Shown: piece by piece, positions 1-8,714 of the stretch
How positions within the stretch are numbered: position 1 is the stretch's first letter
How the letters are laid out: each line of letters begins with the position of its first letter
Assembly (NCBI GenBank): GCA_964637845.1
Contig: CAZWXI010000001.1
Span: 44,934 to 108,933 of the forward strand
Reading direction: 5' to 3'
Source of the DNA: PGYU01 sp964637845
Lineage (GTDB): Bacteria; Bacteroidota; Ignavibacteria; Kapaibacteriales; UBA2268
DNA length: 64,000 bases
Translations under genes and position numbers: made by a program
The notes under the pieces: generated by a model
What the model was told of the DNA's origin: nothing
Seen by the model: only the letters and a program-made list of their open reading frames with translations
Database searches by the model: none

Positions 1-2
1 AT

Positions 3-437
3 AGCGGTCACGAAGCCGAACTATTTGCATTCTTAAATAGAGCTTTTGGACCATATGCTTGGTCATATTGGATTATGGTTAGTTGCAACGTTATAGCACC
101 TCAATTCTTCTGGTTCAAGAAATTACGCAGAAATATTCTGTTTATGTTTATTATCGCAGTTCTTGTAAATGTCGGTATGTGGTTCGAAAGATTTGTTATT
201 ACAGTAACATCGTTGTCTCGCGATTACCTGCCTTCAAGTTGGGCATACTATGTACCTACAATTTATGATATCGGACTTTTAATTGGTAGTTTCGGATTCT
301 TTTTTACCTTATTATTACTGTTTACAAGGACTATGCCCGTAATTTCAATTGCCGAAGTTAAAAGTGTATTGAGTGGTGCTCAACCAACTCATCACGCTTT
401 AGGACACTATGAGGAGGATGGTAACAATGGAAAATAA
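3..437 (+). CDS. actC: ActC, NrfD-like membrane subunit of alternative complex III (C-terminal part)
   Basis: Only the last 144 residues are present; the frame is open from base 3 and the start lies upstream of the window. ActC is the NrfD/PsrC-type integral membrane subunit of alternative complex III, which oxidises menaquinol and passes electrons to cytochrome c or directly to an oxidase. Visible are the end of the multi-helix core, with hydrophobic segments near bases 140-180 and 260-330, and a hydrophilic tail ending EEDGNNGK. The assignment rests on this fragment plus the order actC-actD/E-actF downstream; actA and actB are expected just upstream. The tail overlaps the next gene by 11 bases, which suggests translational coupling. 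Confidence 0.85.
   Translation, partial: SGHEAELFAFLNRAFGPYAWSYWIMVSCNVIAPQFFWFKKLRRNILFMFIIAVLVNVGMWFERFVITVTSLSRDYLPSSWAYYVPTIYDIGLLIGSFGFFFTLLLLFTRTMPVISIAEVKSVLSGAQPTHHALGHYEEDGNNGK
411..417 (+). promoter_or_regulatory. Ribosome binding site that fixes the actDE start
   Basis: GAGGAGG lies 9 bases before the ATG at 427. An in-frame ATG at 409 overlaps this site and cannot use it, so 427 is the better start. Confidence 0.8.
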
Positions 438-1563
438 AATTTTACATTCAGTTACAGCGATTTTTAACACACCTGACGAAATAATAAAAGCATCGAAAGC
501 AGTTGTCAAACAGGGATATAAAAAATTTGACGTACATACCCCTTATCCTATACACGGCTTGGATAAAGTAATGAAATTGCAACGTTCACCATTAGGTTAT
601 TTTGCTTTTGTCTTGGGTGTTACAGGTGCATGCCTAGCTCTATTACTAATGTGGTGGACAATGACAGTAGCTTATCCATTGAACATTGGCGGAAAACCTG
701 ATTTCCCGCTTCCGGCTTTCATACCTGTCACGTTTGAAGTTACAGTATTGCTTGCTTCTGTAGCGACCGTTGTTTCGATGATAGTTATATTCTTCAAATT
801 TCCAAATAACAGCCATCCCTTGCATGATACAGATTTCATGCGTAAAGTATCATCAGACAAGTATGGCATTACTATTGAATCGGATGACCCTAAATTTGAG
901 CTTAATTCTGCTAAACAGTTTCTCGCAAAAATTGGTGGCAGCGAAATTGAAGAAATATATTACGATAACGATGAAGTAAATGCGAAACCAACTGTTCTTG
1001 AGCCGCGCTTTTTAACCGGATTGGCTGTAATATCAGTAATTGTTATGGCTACAACCTATTTTACCCTGAATAAACTTATGTTTATGGAACCATTCAATTG
1101 GATGATGGACCAACAAAAAGTTACTTCTATGAAAGAAACTACATTTTTTGCTGATGGTTTCTCAATGAGACCTCCAGTAGAAGGTACTGTTGCTCGCGGT
1201 TTTAAGCCATTCATGTATGCCGATAGTATTGAACTTGCCGAAAAGTTTATGATAAATCCTTTAGAAATTAATACTAAGAACTTGGAAACCGGTAAAAGAA
1301 AATATAACACTTATTGTAGTCCATGTCATGACTACCACGGATCGGGACAAGCACGATTAAACGGACAATATCCCAATCCACCGAGTTTACATACCGATAA
1401 AGTTCGCGAATGGAGCGATGGTAGAATTTATCATATTATTACAATGGGACAGAATACAATGCCATCTTATGACAAACAATTGACTGAATCCGAAAAATGG
1501 CAAATTATCTTATATGTCAGAGCATTGCAAAGAGCTTTGAATGCTCAGGAGGGCGATCTATAA
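427..1563 (+). CDS. actDE: ActD-ActE fusion, alternative complex III subunit with C-terminal cytochrome c
   Basis: This 378-residue protein joins two complex III subunits that are normally separate. Residues 1 to about 190 match ActD (DUF3341): a small soluble N-terminal domain, two membrane helices (about 57-80 and 98-124) and a soluble tail. A third helix (about 196-218) leads into an ActE-type section with the typical RPPVEGTVARG stretch (about 248-258) and a mono-heme cytochrome c domain. The heme site is CSPCH (C297-H301), with M345 the probable distal ligand. In known ActE proteins a lipid anchor holds the cytochrome at the membrane; here the third helix would do so. The start at ATG 427 is set by a strong ribosome binding site. 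The stop overlaps the actF start (TAATG). Confidence 0.9.
   Translation: MENKILHSVTAIFNTPDEIIKASKAVVKQGYKKFDVHTPYPIHGLDKVMKLQRSPLGYFAFVLGVTGACLALLLMWWTMTVAYPLNIGGKPDFPLPAFIPVTFEVTVLLASVATVVSMIVIFFKFPNNSHPLHDTDFMRKVSSDKYGITIESDDPKFELNSAKQFLAKIGGSEIEEIYYDNDEVNAKPTVLEPRFLTGLAVISVIVMATTYFTLNKLMFMEPFNWMMDQQKVTSMKETTFFADGFSMRPPVEGTVARGFKPFMYADSIELAEKFMINPLEINTKNLETGKRKYNTYCSPCHDYHGSGQARLNGQYPNPPSLHTDKVREWSDGRIYHIITMGQNTMPSYDKQLTESEKWQIILYVRALQRALNAQEGDL
1547..1553 (+). promoter_or_regulatory. Ribosome binding site that fixes the actF start
   Basis: AGGAGGG lies 9 bases before the ATG at 1563, inside the end of actDE. This supports a start at 1563 rather than the longer in-frame extension from 1497. 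Confidence 0.8.
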
Positions 1564-2762
1564 TGGGAACCGACAATATAATTTTATACGAAAGAAAGTC
1601 ACTACCTGCGAAATTACCACTAATTGGCTGGGCTGTACTATTAATTGGCGTAGTACTTACATTTTTGGCTTTCTCGGTTGATAACTTGCGTGCAAGTTAC
1701 AATCTCATTATTGTATTAATGTGGGTATTTAGTATAGGATTTGGTGCATTGTTTTTAATAGCACTCGAACATCTTGTCGGAGCTGATTGGAGCGTACCTT
1801 TCAGGCGATTGACAGAAATAGTTGCCGCTGTGCTATTTGCAACACCACTCATCGCATTACCGTTACTACTTAATATAGACGAAGTATTTGTTTGGCTGAA
1901 CCCGATTTTACTCGAGTCAGATAAATATGTCAAAGGGAAAGTACCGTATTTGAATGAGTCTTTTTTTATTATTCGGAACGCAGCGATATTTGCACTAATG
2001 TTTATATTCTACTTCTTGATAGCAGGACGTTCATTCAGGCAAGACAAAACACGAAATCCTGACAGCAAAAAGCTTTCAGCCAAACTATCTGCTATTTTCA
2101 TGCCAATTTTTGCGGTTGTAATTACCGTAGCCGCAATGGATTGGTTAATGAGCTTGGAGCCAAAATGGTTTTCTACTATTTTTGGTGTATATTACTTCGC
2201 GGGTTCTGTTTTAGCTGCTTTATCTGTTTTAACTTTCGTATCAATTACTTTAGCAGAAAATGGCTACCTAAGTAAATATCTAACCGAAGATCATTACTAT
2301 AACTTTGGTGCATTAATGTTTGCTTTTACGAATTTTTGGGCATACATTGCCTTCAGCCAATTCATGCTCATTTGGTATGCGAACATACCCGATGAAACGC
2401 TTTGGTATCTTGACCGCGGAGTTGACGGTTGGATGACGATTTCACTGGGTTTAATTTTTATTAGATTTGGCATACCTTATTTGGCATTATTGACTCGTCC
2501 ATCCAAGAGCAATCCGTTTAGATTGAAAATTATTGCCGTATGGGTTTTCATTGCTCATTATTATGACCTATACTGGGTCGTAATGCCAGAATATACTAAG
2601 AAGACAGCAGTTCATGCCCCCGTTTATAGTTGGTTTGAGTTTTCAGTACCAATTTTAGTTATTGGAGTCTTATTAGTTGTGTTCTCGCTCGTTGCAAAGA
2701 ATAAGAATTTAATGCCTGTCGGCGACCCAAAATTTAAAAAAGGTTTGGAATTTCATCTTTAA
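1563..2762 (+). CDS. actF: ActF, NrfD-like membrane subunit of alternative complex III
   Basis: ActF is a 399-residue integral membrane protein with about ten hydrophobic helices. It is the second NrfD-related quinol-interacting subunit of alternative complex III. Landmarks include the segment YFAGSVLAAL and the helix starting FGALMFAFTNFWAYIAFSQF followed by MLIWYANIPDE. This FSQFMLIWYANIPDET stretch is highly typical of the family. The start at 1563 overlaps the actDE stop and has a good ribosome binding site. A longer frame from 1497 would run antiparallel to nothing known and overlap the cytochrome domain of actDE, so I rejected it. Confidence 0.92.
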   Translation: MGTDNIILYERKSLPAKLPLIGWAVLLIGVVLTFLAFSVDNLRASYNLIIVLMWVFSIGFGALFLIALEHLVGADWSVPFRRLTEIVAAVLFATPLIALPLLLNIDEVFVWLNPILLESDKYVKGKVPYLNESFFIIRNAAIFALMFIFYFLIAGRSFRQDKTRNPDSKKLSAKLSAIFMPIFAVVITVAAMDWLMSLEPKWFSTIFGVYYFAGSVLAALSVLTFVSITLAENGYLSKYLTEDHYYNFGALMFAFTNFWAYIAFSQFMLIWYANIPDETLWYLDRGVDGWMTISLGLIFIRFGIPYLALLTRPSKSNPFRLKIIAVWVFIAHYYDLYWVVMPEYTKKTAVHAPVYSWFEFSVPILVIGVLLVVFSLVAKNKNLMPVGDPKFKKGLEFHL

Positions 2763-2780
2763 AAATGAAGGAAACATTAA

Positions 2781-3773
2781 ATGGAAAATCAATTTAGACC
2801 CGAAGATGAGATAAACTACAAAAATCTACTCAAAGACCCTGTGAGACTTTTTGCGATTGTTTACCCTTATATCCTTATCTTATTTGTGGTAGCAGGAGTC
2901 TATTGGGCTGTCAATATGGATTATGCATACAAAAACACTCATCCGAAAGTTAAGCTTGCTCGCGATACGGTAGCTCCCGAAATACCCGTTCAACACGGTT
3001 CAATCATGGAAGGTGTGGATGTTAAAGTCATCAGTATATCTACGCCCGAACTTGTCAAAAAAGGAGAAGAACTATATAAGGCTAACTGTGCTTCTTGCCA
3101 TGGAAATGAAGGTAAAGGTGACGGAATTGCCGGAGCAGCATTAAATCCTAAACCGAGAAACTTTGGGGAGCTTGATGGATGGAAAAATGGTGCATCAATT
3201 TCCGGCATGTGGAAAACCTTAGAAGAGGGCATTGTTGGTGGCGGTATGGTGGCATACAATTATTTGCCTGTTGAAGACAGATTTGCTCTAATACATTTCA
3301 TGCACTCATTAATGAGCGAGTTCCCGAAGGATAGCGACTCCGATCTTGAAATGTTAGACCAAACTTATTCACTTTCAAAAGGAAAAGTTACACCTAATAC
3401 TATATCAGTTTCTATGGCAATAAATAAATTATCCGCTGAGTATTCTACTCACTCTGAACGCATCATAAAACTTTCAGAGATGATTAAAGGTGCTGAGGAT
3501 GAGAATTTACGTAACATTTTCATCAAGATTATTTCTAACTGTGATAAAGTTGCCGCCACTTTAGTTAACGGTAAGAATTGGCATACAAATCCGGACACAT
3601 TCATTAAGGAAATAGGAGCTACTATCAATAATAACGGATTCAAATTAACTGCACTACGCTTGACAAAAGACGAACTTATTACTGTGTATAATTTTTTTGT
3701 AAATGCCCATAATCTTATTAGTATAGAATCTCAAAATGAAAAGAATAGTTTTAATAGTCTTGTTTATGACTAA
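2781..3773 (+). CDS. Membrane-anchored mono-heme cytochrome c
   Basis: This 330-residue protein has one N-terminal membrane helix (about 24-44), then a cytochrome c domain with the heme site CASCH (C103-H107) followed by GNEGKGDG. After this domain a tail of about 130 residues without recognisable motifs carries on to the end. It lies between alternative complex III and the oxidase genes, so it is probably the electron carrier between the two complexes, held on the periplasmic face. That role is inferred from position. The tail beyond about residue 195 is longer than in simple class I cytochromes and I cannot assign it. The end overlaps the sco gene by 38 bases. Confidence 0.85.
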   Translation: MENQFRPEDEINYKNLLKDPVRLFAIVYPYILILFVVAGVYWAVNMDYAYKNTHPKVKLARDTVAPEIPVQHGSIMEGVDVKVISISTPELVKKGEELYKANCASCHGNEGKGDGIAGAALNPKPRNFGELDGWKNGASISGMWKTLEEGIVGGGMVAYNYLPVEDRFALIHFMHSLMSEFPKDSDSDLEMLDQTYSLSKGKVTPNTISVSMAINKLSAEYSTHSERIIKLSEMIKGAEDENLRNIFIKIISNCDKVAATLVNGKNWHTNPDTFIKEIGATINNNGFKLTALRLTKDELITVYNFFVNAHNLISIESQNEKNSFNSLVYD

Positions 3774-4527
3774 TCTTAGCCTTCTTGCAAAATTTGAAGA
3801 CAGGCTCGAAGTAGGTATTGAGCACGAAAAGAAGCTCGGGACTTTCATCCCTATGGAACTTGAATTCGTTGACTCGGAAGGCTACAAAAAAACTCTCGGC
3901 GATTTGATTGACAAACCGACCGTACTGGCATTGGTTTATTATCATTGTCCCGGTATTTGCAGTCCGTTACTGAATAGCCTCGGCGAAGTGATTGACAAGG
4001 CATCGATTACTCCTGGGAAAGACTATAAAGTTTTGACAATAAGCTTTGACCCACGTGAAAACCACGAGATTGCCAAAAAATGGAAGACCAACTATTTATC
4101 TGCTATGAATCGACCCATATCTCAGAATGATTGGATTTTTATGACAGGTGATAGTGCCAATATCACGAAAATTACCGATGCCGTCGGTTTCCGTTATAAA
4201 CCTGACGGCGAAAGTGACTTTGTTCACGCAGGTGCATTAATCATGATTTCACCCAATGGAAAAATTACGAGATATTTGCTTGGTACCGAATACTCACCTT
4301 TTGATTTCAAACTCGCGATAACCGAGGCATCTAAAGGCATTTCAGTGCCACCAATTTCAAAAGTTTTAGCTTATTGTTTCAGCTATGACCCCGAAGGCAG
4401 AACATATGTCTTCAATTTTAACAAAGTTGCAGGTACTATTATTTTTCTTGGGGTTGGTATTTTCTTCGTAGTATTATTAATAAAAGGAAGATCAAAGAAA
4501 GTTAGCAAAGGAGAAGAAAATGTCTGA
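3736..4527 (+). CDS. sco: SCO1/SenC family copper chaperone for cytochrome oxidase
   Basis: SCO proteins deliver copper to the CuA site of oxidase subunit II. This 263-residue protein has a thioredoxin-like fold with the copper ligands CPGIC (C71 and C75) and H164 in the segment FVHAGAL. An N-terminal signal sequence (about 1-18) and a C-terminal membrane helix (about 228-248) place the domain in the periplasm; the C-terminal anchor is a common variant in this phylum. It overlaps the preceding cytochrome gene by 38 bases and the oxidase subunit I gene by 8, so all three are probably translated as a unit. No clear ribosome binding site is seen at its start. Confidence 0.93.
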   Translation: MKRIVLIVLFMTNLSLLAKFEDRLEVGIEHEKKLGTFIPMELEFVDSEGYKKTLGDLIDKPTVLALVYYHCPGICSPLLNSLGEVIDKASITPGKDYKVLTISFDPRENHEIAKKWKTNYLSAMNRPISQNDWIFMTGDSANITKITDAVGFRYKPDGESDFVHAGALIMISPNGKITRYLLGTEYSPFDFKLAITEASKGISVPPISKVLAYCFSYDPEGRTYVFNFNKVAGTIIFLGVGIFFVVLLIKGRSKKVSKGEENV

Positions 4528-6169
4528 TAATACTTATTCAACCACTAATGGTGATTATATAAATTTCTATCAATACAAAGGTAGATTTTCCGGGATTTTT
4601 GCTTGGATACTGTCCGTTGACCACAAAAGAATTGGTCTTTTGTATCTTGGTTCAATAATTTTATTTTTTTTGGTCGGGATGAGCTTTGGTTTCTTTATGA
4701 GACTCGAATTATGGAACCCCGGACAAGACATTATGGGACCTCAAACATATAATGCCTTGTTTACTTTACACGGCATTATCATGATATTTTTGGTTATCAT
4801 ACCCGGAATTCCTGCTGTATTTGGGAACTTCTTTCTACCTATACAAATTGGGGCGGAGGACGTTTCATTCCCGCGGCTAAATCTTATGTCGTGGTATTTA
4901 TATACAATTGGCGGTTTACTTGCGGTAATGTCGTTATTTTTAAGCGGCGGACCAATTGATACCGGATGGACCTTTTATGCTCCCTATAGTTTAAGAACGG
5001 GCACCGAAGTTATTATGCCTCTTATGGCGGCATTTATTCTCGGTTTTTCGTCAATTTTGACCGGTCTTAACTTTGTGACAACAGTTCATAGACTCAGAGC
5101 ACCGGGTATGACATTTTTTAAATTACCCTTATTCGTATGGGCATTATATTCAACAGCATGGATTCAAATTATCGGTACTCCCGTAATTGGTATAACGATA
5201 TTGCTGGTAATCGTGGAAAGAATGTTCGGCGTGGGAGTATTTGACCCCACTATGGGCGGTGACCCGATTCTGTTCCAGCATCTATTTTGGATTTATTCTC
5301 ATCCTGCCGTATATATAATGATTTTGCCTGCTATGGGTGTCGTTTCAGAAATAATACCGACATTTTGTCGCAAAACAATATTTGGCTATGGCGCTATAGC
5401 GATATCATCAATAGCTATTGCATTTGTAGGCACATTAGTTTGGGGACATCATATGTTCACCTCCGGTATGAGTGATGAAGCGCGATGGATTTACTCCTTT
5501 CTGACATTTATCGTTGCACTGCCCTCAGGTGTTAAGATTTTTAACTGGGTGGCAACAATGCATAAGGCATCCATCAAAGCCGAGACGCCATTCTTATACG
5601 TCATGGCATTTATTTTTCTCTTCTCGATAGGTGGTTTAACAGGGCTTGTTCTCGGTTCGCTGGCAACAGACGTTCACTTGCATGATACTTATTTCGTTGT
5701 AGCTCACTTCCATTATGTTATGTTTGGCGGTACGATTTTCATTTTCTTTGCCGCATTACATTATTGGTTCCCAAAAATGTTTGGAAAAATGTACAACAGC
5801 AAAGTTGCAAATACAGCTTTAGGAATAATGGTAGTTGGATTCAACATGTTGTACTTTACATTCTTTATTCTTGGCTACATGGGTATGCCCCGCCGTTACT
5901 ACGATTACTTACCTGAATTCCAAGGCATGCACCAGTTTGCAACGGTCGGCTCATGGATTCTTATTGTAGGCATCCTCTTAATGCTCGCAAATCTTGCTGT
6001 TGCACTGAAAAACGGTAAAAAAGCATCGATCAATCCATGGGGTGGAATGACTTTGGAATGGACTGTTCCTTCGCCGCCACCATTGTTGAATTTCAAGAAA
6101 ATTCCTACTGTAAAGCATGGACCTTATGAATATGAATACTATGAGGAGGTAACAAAAAATGTCAACTAA
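4520..6169 (+). CDS. ctaD: Cytochrome c oxidase subunit I, type A2
   Basis: This is the catalytic subunit of a heme-copper oxidase (549 residues, 12 membrane helices), which reduces oxygen to water and pumps protons. All metal ligands are visible: H84 and H398 for the low-spin heme, H396 for the high-spin heme, and H261, H310 and H311 for CuB. Y265 is the cross-linked tyrosine. Helix VI reads YSHPAVY, so the glutamate of type A1 enzymes is replaced by the Tyr-Ser pair (Y259, S260) that marks type A2, as in Rhodothermus caa3 oxidase. A ribosome binding site AAGGAG lies before the ATG at 4520, and the end overlaps ctaE by 11 bases. Confidence 0.97.
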   Translation: MSDNTYSTTNGDYINFYQYKGRFSGIFAWILSVDHKRIGLLYLGSIILFFLVGMSFGFFMRLELWNPGQDIMGPQTYNALFTLHGIIMIFLVIIPGIPAVFGNFFLPIQIGAEDVSFPRLNLMSWYLYTIGGLLAVMSLFLSGGPIDTGWTFYAPYSLRTGTEVIMPLMAAFILGFSSILTGLNFVTTVHRLRAPGMTFFKLPLFVWALYSTAWIQIIGTPVIGITILLVIVERMFGVGVFDPTMGGDPILFQHLFWIYSHPAVYIMILPAMGVVSEIIPTFCRKTIFGYGAIAISSIAIAFVGTLVWGHHMFTSGMSDEARWIYSFLTFIVALPSGVKIFNWVATMHKASIKAETPFLYVMAFIFLFSIGGLTGLVLGSLATDVHLHDTYFVVAHFHYVMFGGTIFIFFAALHYWFPKMFGKMYNSKVANTALGIMVVGFNMLYFTFFILGYMGMPRRYYDYLPEFQGMHQFATVGSWILIVGILLMLANLAVALKNGKKASINPWGGMTLEWTVPSPPPLLNFKKIPTVKHGPYEYEYYEEVTKNVN

Positions 6170-6797
6170 TCACATTACAGAGGCGGCACATGAAGAACAC
6201 ATACATGTCCATCGTGATGATTACGGTGCGAAACTTGGTATGTGGCTGTTTTTGTTCACCGAACTTCTCTTATTCGGTGGATTATTCTTGCTCTACATGG
6301 CATACAGACTAGAATATTTTCCTGAATTTCAACTATCAGCAAAAAATTTGAAAATTTGGATGGGGGGGATAAACACCATAATTCTGCTCACAAGTAGTTT
6401 GACAATGGTGCTATCCATAGTTGCTTTACAGAGACACAAAATACAAGCATCTATAATTTGGTTGATTGCTACAATTGCTTTGGCCGCCGGCTTTCTCATT
6501 GTTAAATATTTTGAGTGGTCCGCAAAATTTGCTGATGGCATTTACCCCGGGGGAGAAGAACTTGCAATGAAAAGTTCTGGTGAGAAAATTTTTTACGGGC
6601 TGTATTATACTATGACTGGACTACATGGATTACATGTGATAATTGGTATGATTATTTTATCCTTCATGTTATATTATATCATAAGGGGTAAAATCAATCC
6701 TGATAGATTTGTAGTTCTCGAAAATGGTGGTCTTTATTGGCATTTAGTTGACTTAATTTGGATTTTCCTCTTCCCATTATTCTATTTATTGCACTGA
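6159..6797 (+). CDS. ctaE: Cytochrome c oxidase subunit III
   Basis: Subunit III (212 residues) has seven-helix-type hydrophobicity and the family landmark YYTMTGLHGLHVIIGM, followed by a terminal YWHLVDLIWIFLFPLFYL helix. It stabilises subunit I and proton uptake. The N-terminus is rich in His and acidic residues before the first helix at about residue 28. The start at 6159 is supported by GAGGAGG at 6143-6149, 9 bases upstream and inside the ctaD end. The gene order I-III-IV-II differs from the common II-I-III order. Confidence 0.95.
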   Translation: MSTNHITEAAHEEHIHVHRDDYGAKLGMWLFLFTELLLFGGLFLLYMAYRLEYFPEFQLSAKNLKIWMGGINTIILLTSSLTMVLSIVALQRHKIQASIIWLIATIALAAGFLIVKYFEWSAKFADGIYPGGEELAMKSSGEKIFYGLYYTMTGLHGLHVIIGMIILSFMLYYIIRGKINPDRFVVLENGGLYWHLVDLIWIFLFPLFYLLH

Positions 6798-6809
6798 GAA
6801 AAGATTATT

Positions 6810-7118
6810 ATGGCACATCACGACTCAAAAGACGGCAGAATAGCCCACGCTCACGACCCGAGATATGGTATTAATGTAATTATATGGATTACACTTCTCT
6901 CGCTGACTGTTATTACCGTAGCAGTTGCGGGAATTGATTTGGGTAACTATACACTATTCGTAGCTATGCTAATTGCCGCAATTAAATCGACCTTTGTCAT
7001 CAATTACTTTATGCACATCAAGTTCGAAGATTTAATTTTCAAAATCTTCTTAATACTTGTGATTCTTGTATTGGCTATCATCTTTGTTTTGACAGCATTT
7101 GACGTATTTTTAAGATAA
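6810..7118 (+). CDS. ctaF: Cytochrome c oxidase subunit IV family protein
   Basis: This 102-residue protein has three membrane helices after a His-rich N-terminus (MAHHDSKDGRIAHAHD). The motif AAIKSTFVINYFMHIKFE, in the second to third helix region, is typical of bacterial oxidase subunit IV. The role is assembly or stability of the oxidase. It sits 12 bases after ctaE and 10 before ctaC in the same operon. Confidence 0.88.
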   Translation: MAHHDSKDGRIAHAHDPRYGINVIIWITLLSLTVITVAVAGIDLGNYTLFVAMLIAAIKSTFVINYFMHIKFEDLIFKIFLILVILVLAIIFVLTAFDVFLR

Positions 7119-7128
7119 GGAATAAAAT

Positions 7129-7785
7129 ATGTTTGAGACAGCTTCCGATTATGCCCAAAGTGTAGATTTTGTAATGCTCCTTATCGTGGGCATCTCCGTG
7201 GTTCTTCTTTTGGGTATCACCATTGCCATGGTTTATTTTGTGTTCAGATATAATCGCAAACGTCATCCTAAAGCTGAACAGATTCATGGGAATGTCGTTC
7301 TTGAGATCATTTGGATAGTAATTCCGACAATTTTAGTTATGATAATGTTTTGGTATGGTTATGAAGGATTTCAAAAGTTACGCGCTGATACAGAAGGTGC
7401 TTACGAAATCAAAGTTTACGGATTTATGTGGGGGTGGAACTTTGAGTATCCAAACGGCAAAAAGACCGATACCCTTTACATACCCCTAAACCGGAAAACT
7501 AAACTTGTCATGAGTTCTCGCGACGTATTGCATAGCTTTTACATTCCCGCTTTTAGATTGAAAGAGGATGTTATCGCAGGCAGAAGTACCTTTATTTTAC
7601 TCGAACCCAGAACTGTCGGAGTTTTTGATGTTGCATGTGCAGAATATTGCGGTTTGAATCACTCACGAATGTACACAAAGTTACACGTACTTGAAGATAA
7701 CGAATTTGAAAAGTGGCTTGAAATTGGCATGGCAAAAGAAACTGATAAAATTGAACAAACTCAGGAACAAGTCGAGGTACAGTAA
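7129..7785 (+). CDS. ctaC: Cytochrome c oxidase subunit II, CuA type without a cytochrome domain
   Basis: Subunit II (218 residues) takes electrons from cytochrome c. Two N-terminal helices (about 14-38 and 57-76) anchor a periplasmic cupredoxin domain. All CuA ligands are visible: H135, C170, E172 (backbone), C174, H178 and M181 in the CAEYCGLNHSRM region. Unlike caa3 enzymes with a fused C-terminal cytochrome c, this protein ends soon after the CuA site with a short Glu/Gln-rich tail. Separate cytochromes in the operon probably donate electrons. The gene follows subunit IV rather than preceding subunit I. Confidence 0.95.
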   Translation: MFETASDYAQSVDFVMLLIVGISVVLLLGITIAMVYFVFRYNRKRHPKAEQIHGNVVLEIIWIVIPTILVMIMFWYGYEGFQKLRADTEGAYEIKVYGFMWGWNFEYPNGKKTDTLYIPLNRKTKLVMSSRDVLHSFYIPAFRLKEDVIAGRSTFILLEPRTVGVFDVACAEYCGLNHSRMYTKLHVLEDNEFEKWLEIGMAKETDKIEQTQEQVEVQ

Positions 7786-7790
7786 ATTTA

Positions 7791-8690
7791 ATGAAAAATA
7801 TTACTGCTCCATATAGTTTCGATTGGGCTAAATCAAAGCTTGCCATAATTGCCGAATTGAGTAAAGTTCGAATAACATTTTTCGTAGCAATATCCGGTAC
7901 TGTCGGCTATATTTTGGCGGGTGGTACGTTTGGAATTGAACTAATAATGACATTGTTGGGTATTTTCATTTTATCTTGTGGCTCATCGGCTTTCAATCAT
8001 TTTCAAGAAATTGAAACCGATGCAATGATGATACGCACTAAAAATCGTCCCCTTCCCGCTAAGAAAATTTCCAAACACGAATCTGCAATTTGGGCATCTG
8101 CTTTTGTTCTCGTTGGGCTTGTAATGCTTGCCACATTTACCAACCCCGTTTCAACCATACTTGGTGTTGCTGCATTGGTAGCCTATAATTTAATGTACAC
8201 ACCATTAAAAAAACTTACAGCCTTCGCAATTTTCCCTGGTTCTATTGTTGGTGCTCTACCTCCCGCCATAGGTTGGATTGCCGCAGGCGGTTCGCCGTTT
8301 GACCCGAAATTGATCGTGCTTGCAATGTTCTTCTTCATTTGGCAAATTCCGCATTTTTGGTTTCTTATGCTGATTTATGACAACGATTACAAAAGAGCTG
8401 GATTCCCGACTCCATCGAAATATTTCTCAGCCGAACAATTAAAGAGGATTACATTTGTTTGGATTGGAGCTTTGGCGGCATCATGTATGATGTTACCTTT
8501 TTTCGGAGTAACTCACAATTTATTGACAAATCTTTTGTTGTTGACTGCCGGTGGAGTTTTACTTTGGCGAACACGTTCACTTGTTGCGAAATTTGACAAA
8601 CATTTCAATCTAAAACTTGCTTTTGTTGATATTAATGTTTATGTGCTATTTGTGGTAGTTTTACTATCAGTTGATAAAATTATAAATTGA
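7791..8690 (+). CDS. ctaB: Protoheme IX farnesyltransferase (heme O synthase)
   Basis: CtaB transfers a farnesyl group to heme B to make heme O, the precursor of the heme A used by the oxidase. The 299-residue protein is a UbiA-type prenyltransferase with about nine helices. The first Asp-rich motif is seen as NHFQEIETDAMMIRTKNRPLP, slightly changed from the usual N-x3-D-x3-D form because the first Asp is Glu. The stretch VAYNLMYTPLKK is also typical. No heme A synthase (ctaA) gene is in the window, so it must lie elsewhere. The gene starts 5 bases after ctaC. Confidence 0.94.
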   Translation: MKNITAPYSFDWAKSKLAIIAELSKVRITFFVAISGTVGYILAGGTFGIELIMTLLGIFILSCGSSAFNHFQEIETDAMMIRTKNRPLPAKKISKHESAIWASAFVLVGLVMLATFTNPVSTILGVAALVAYNLMYTPLKKLTAFAIFPGSIVGALPPAIGWIAAGGSPFDPKLIVLAMFFFIWQIPHFWFLMLIYDNDYKRAGFPTPSKYFSAEQLKRITFVWIGALAASCMMLPFFGVTHNLLTNLLLLTAGGVLLWRTRSLVAKFDKHFNLKLAFVDINVYVLFVVVLLSVDKIIN

Positions 8691-8714
8691 ATAATCTAAT
8701 TCGAGGTTAATAAA

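Noticed and set aside
409..426. Longer actDE start at ATG 409
   Set aside because: It overlaps the ribosome binding site GAGGAGG that serves ATG 427.
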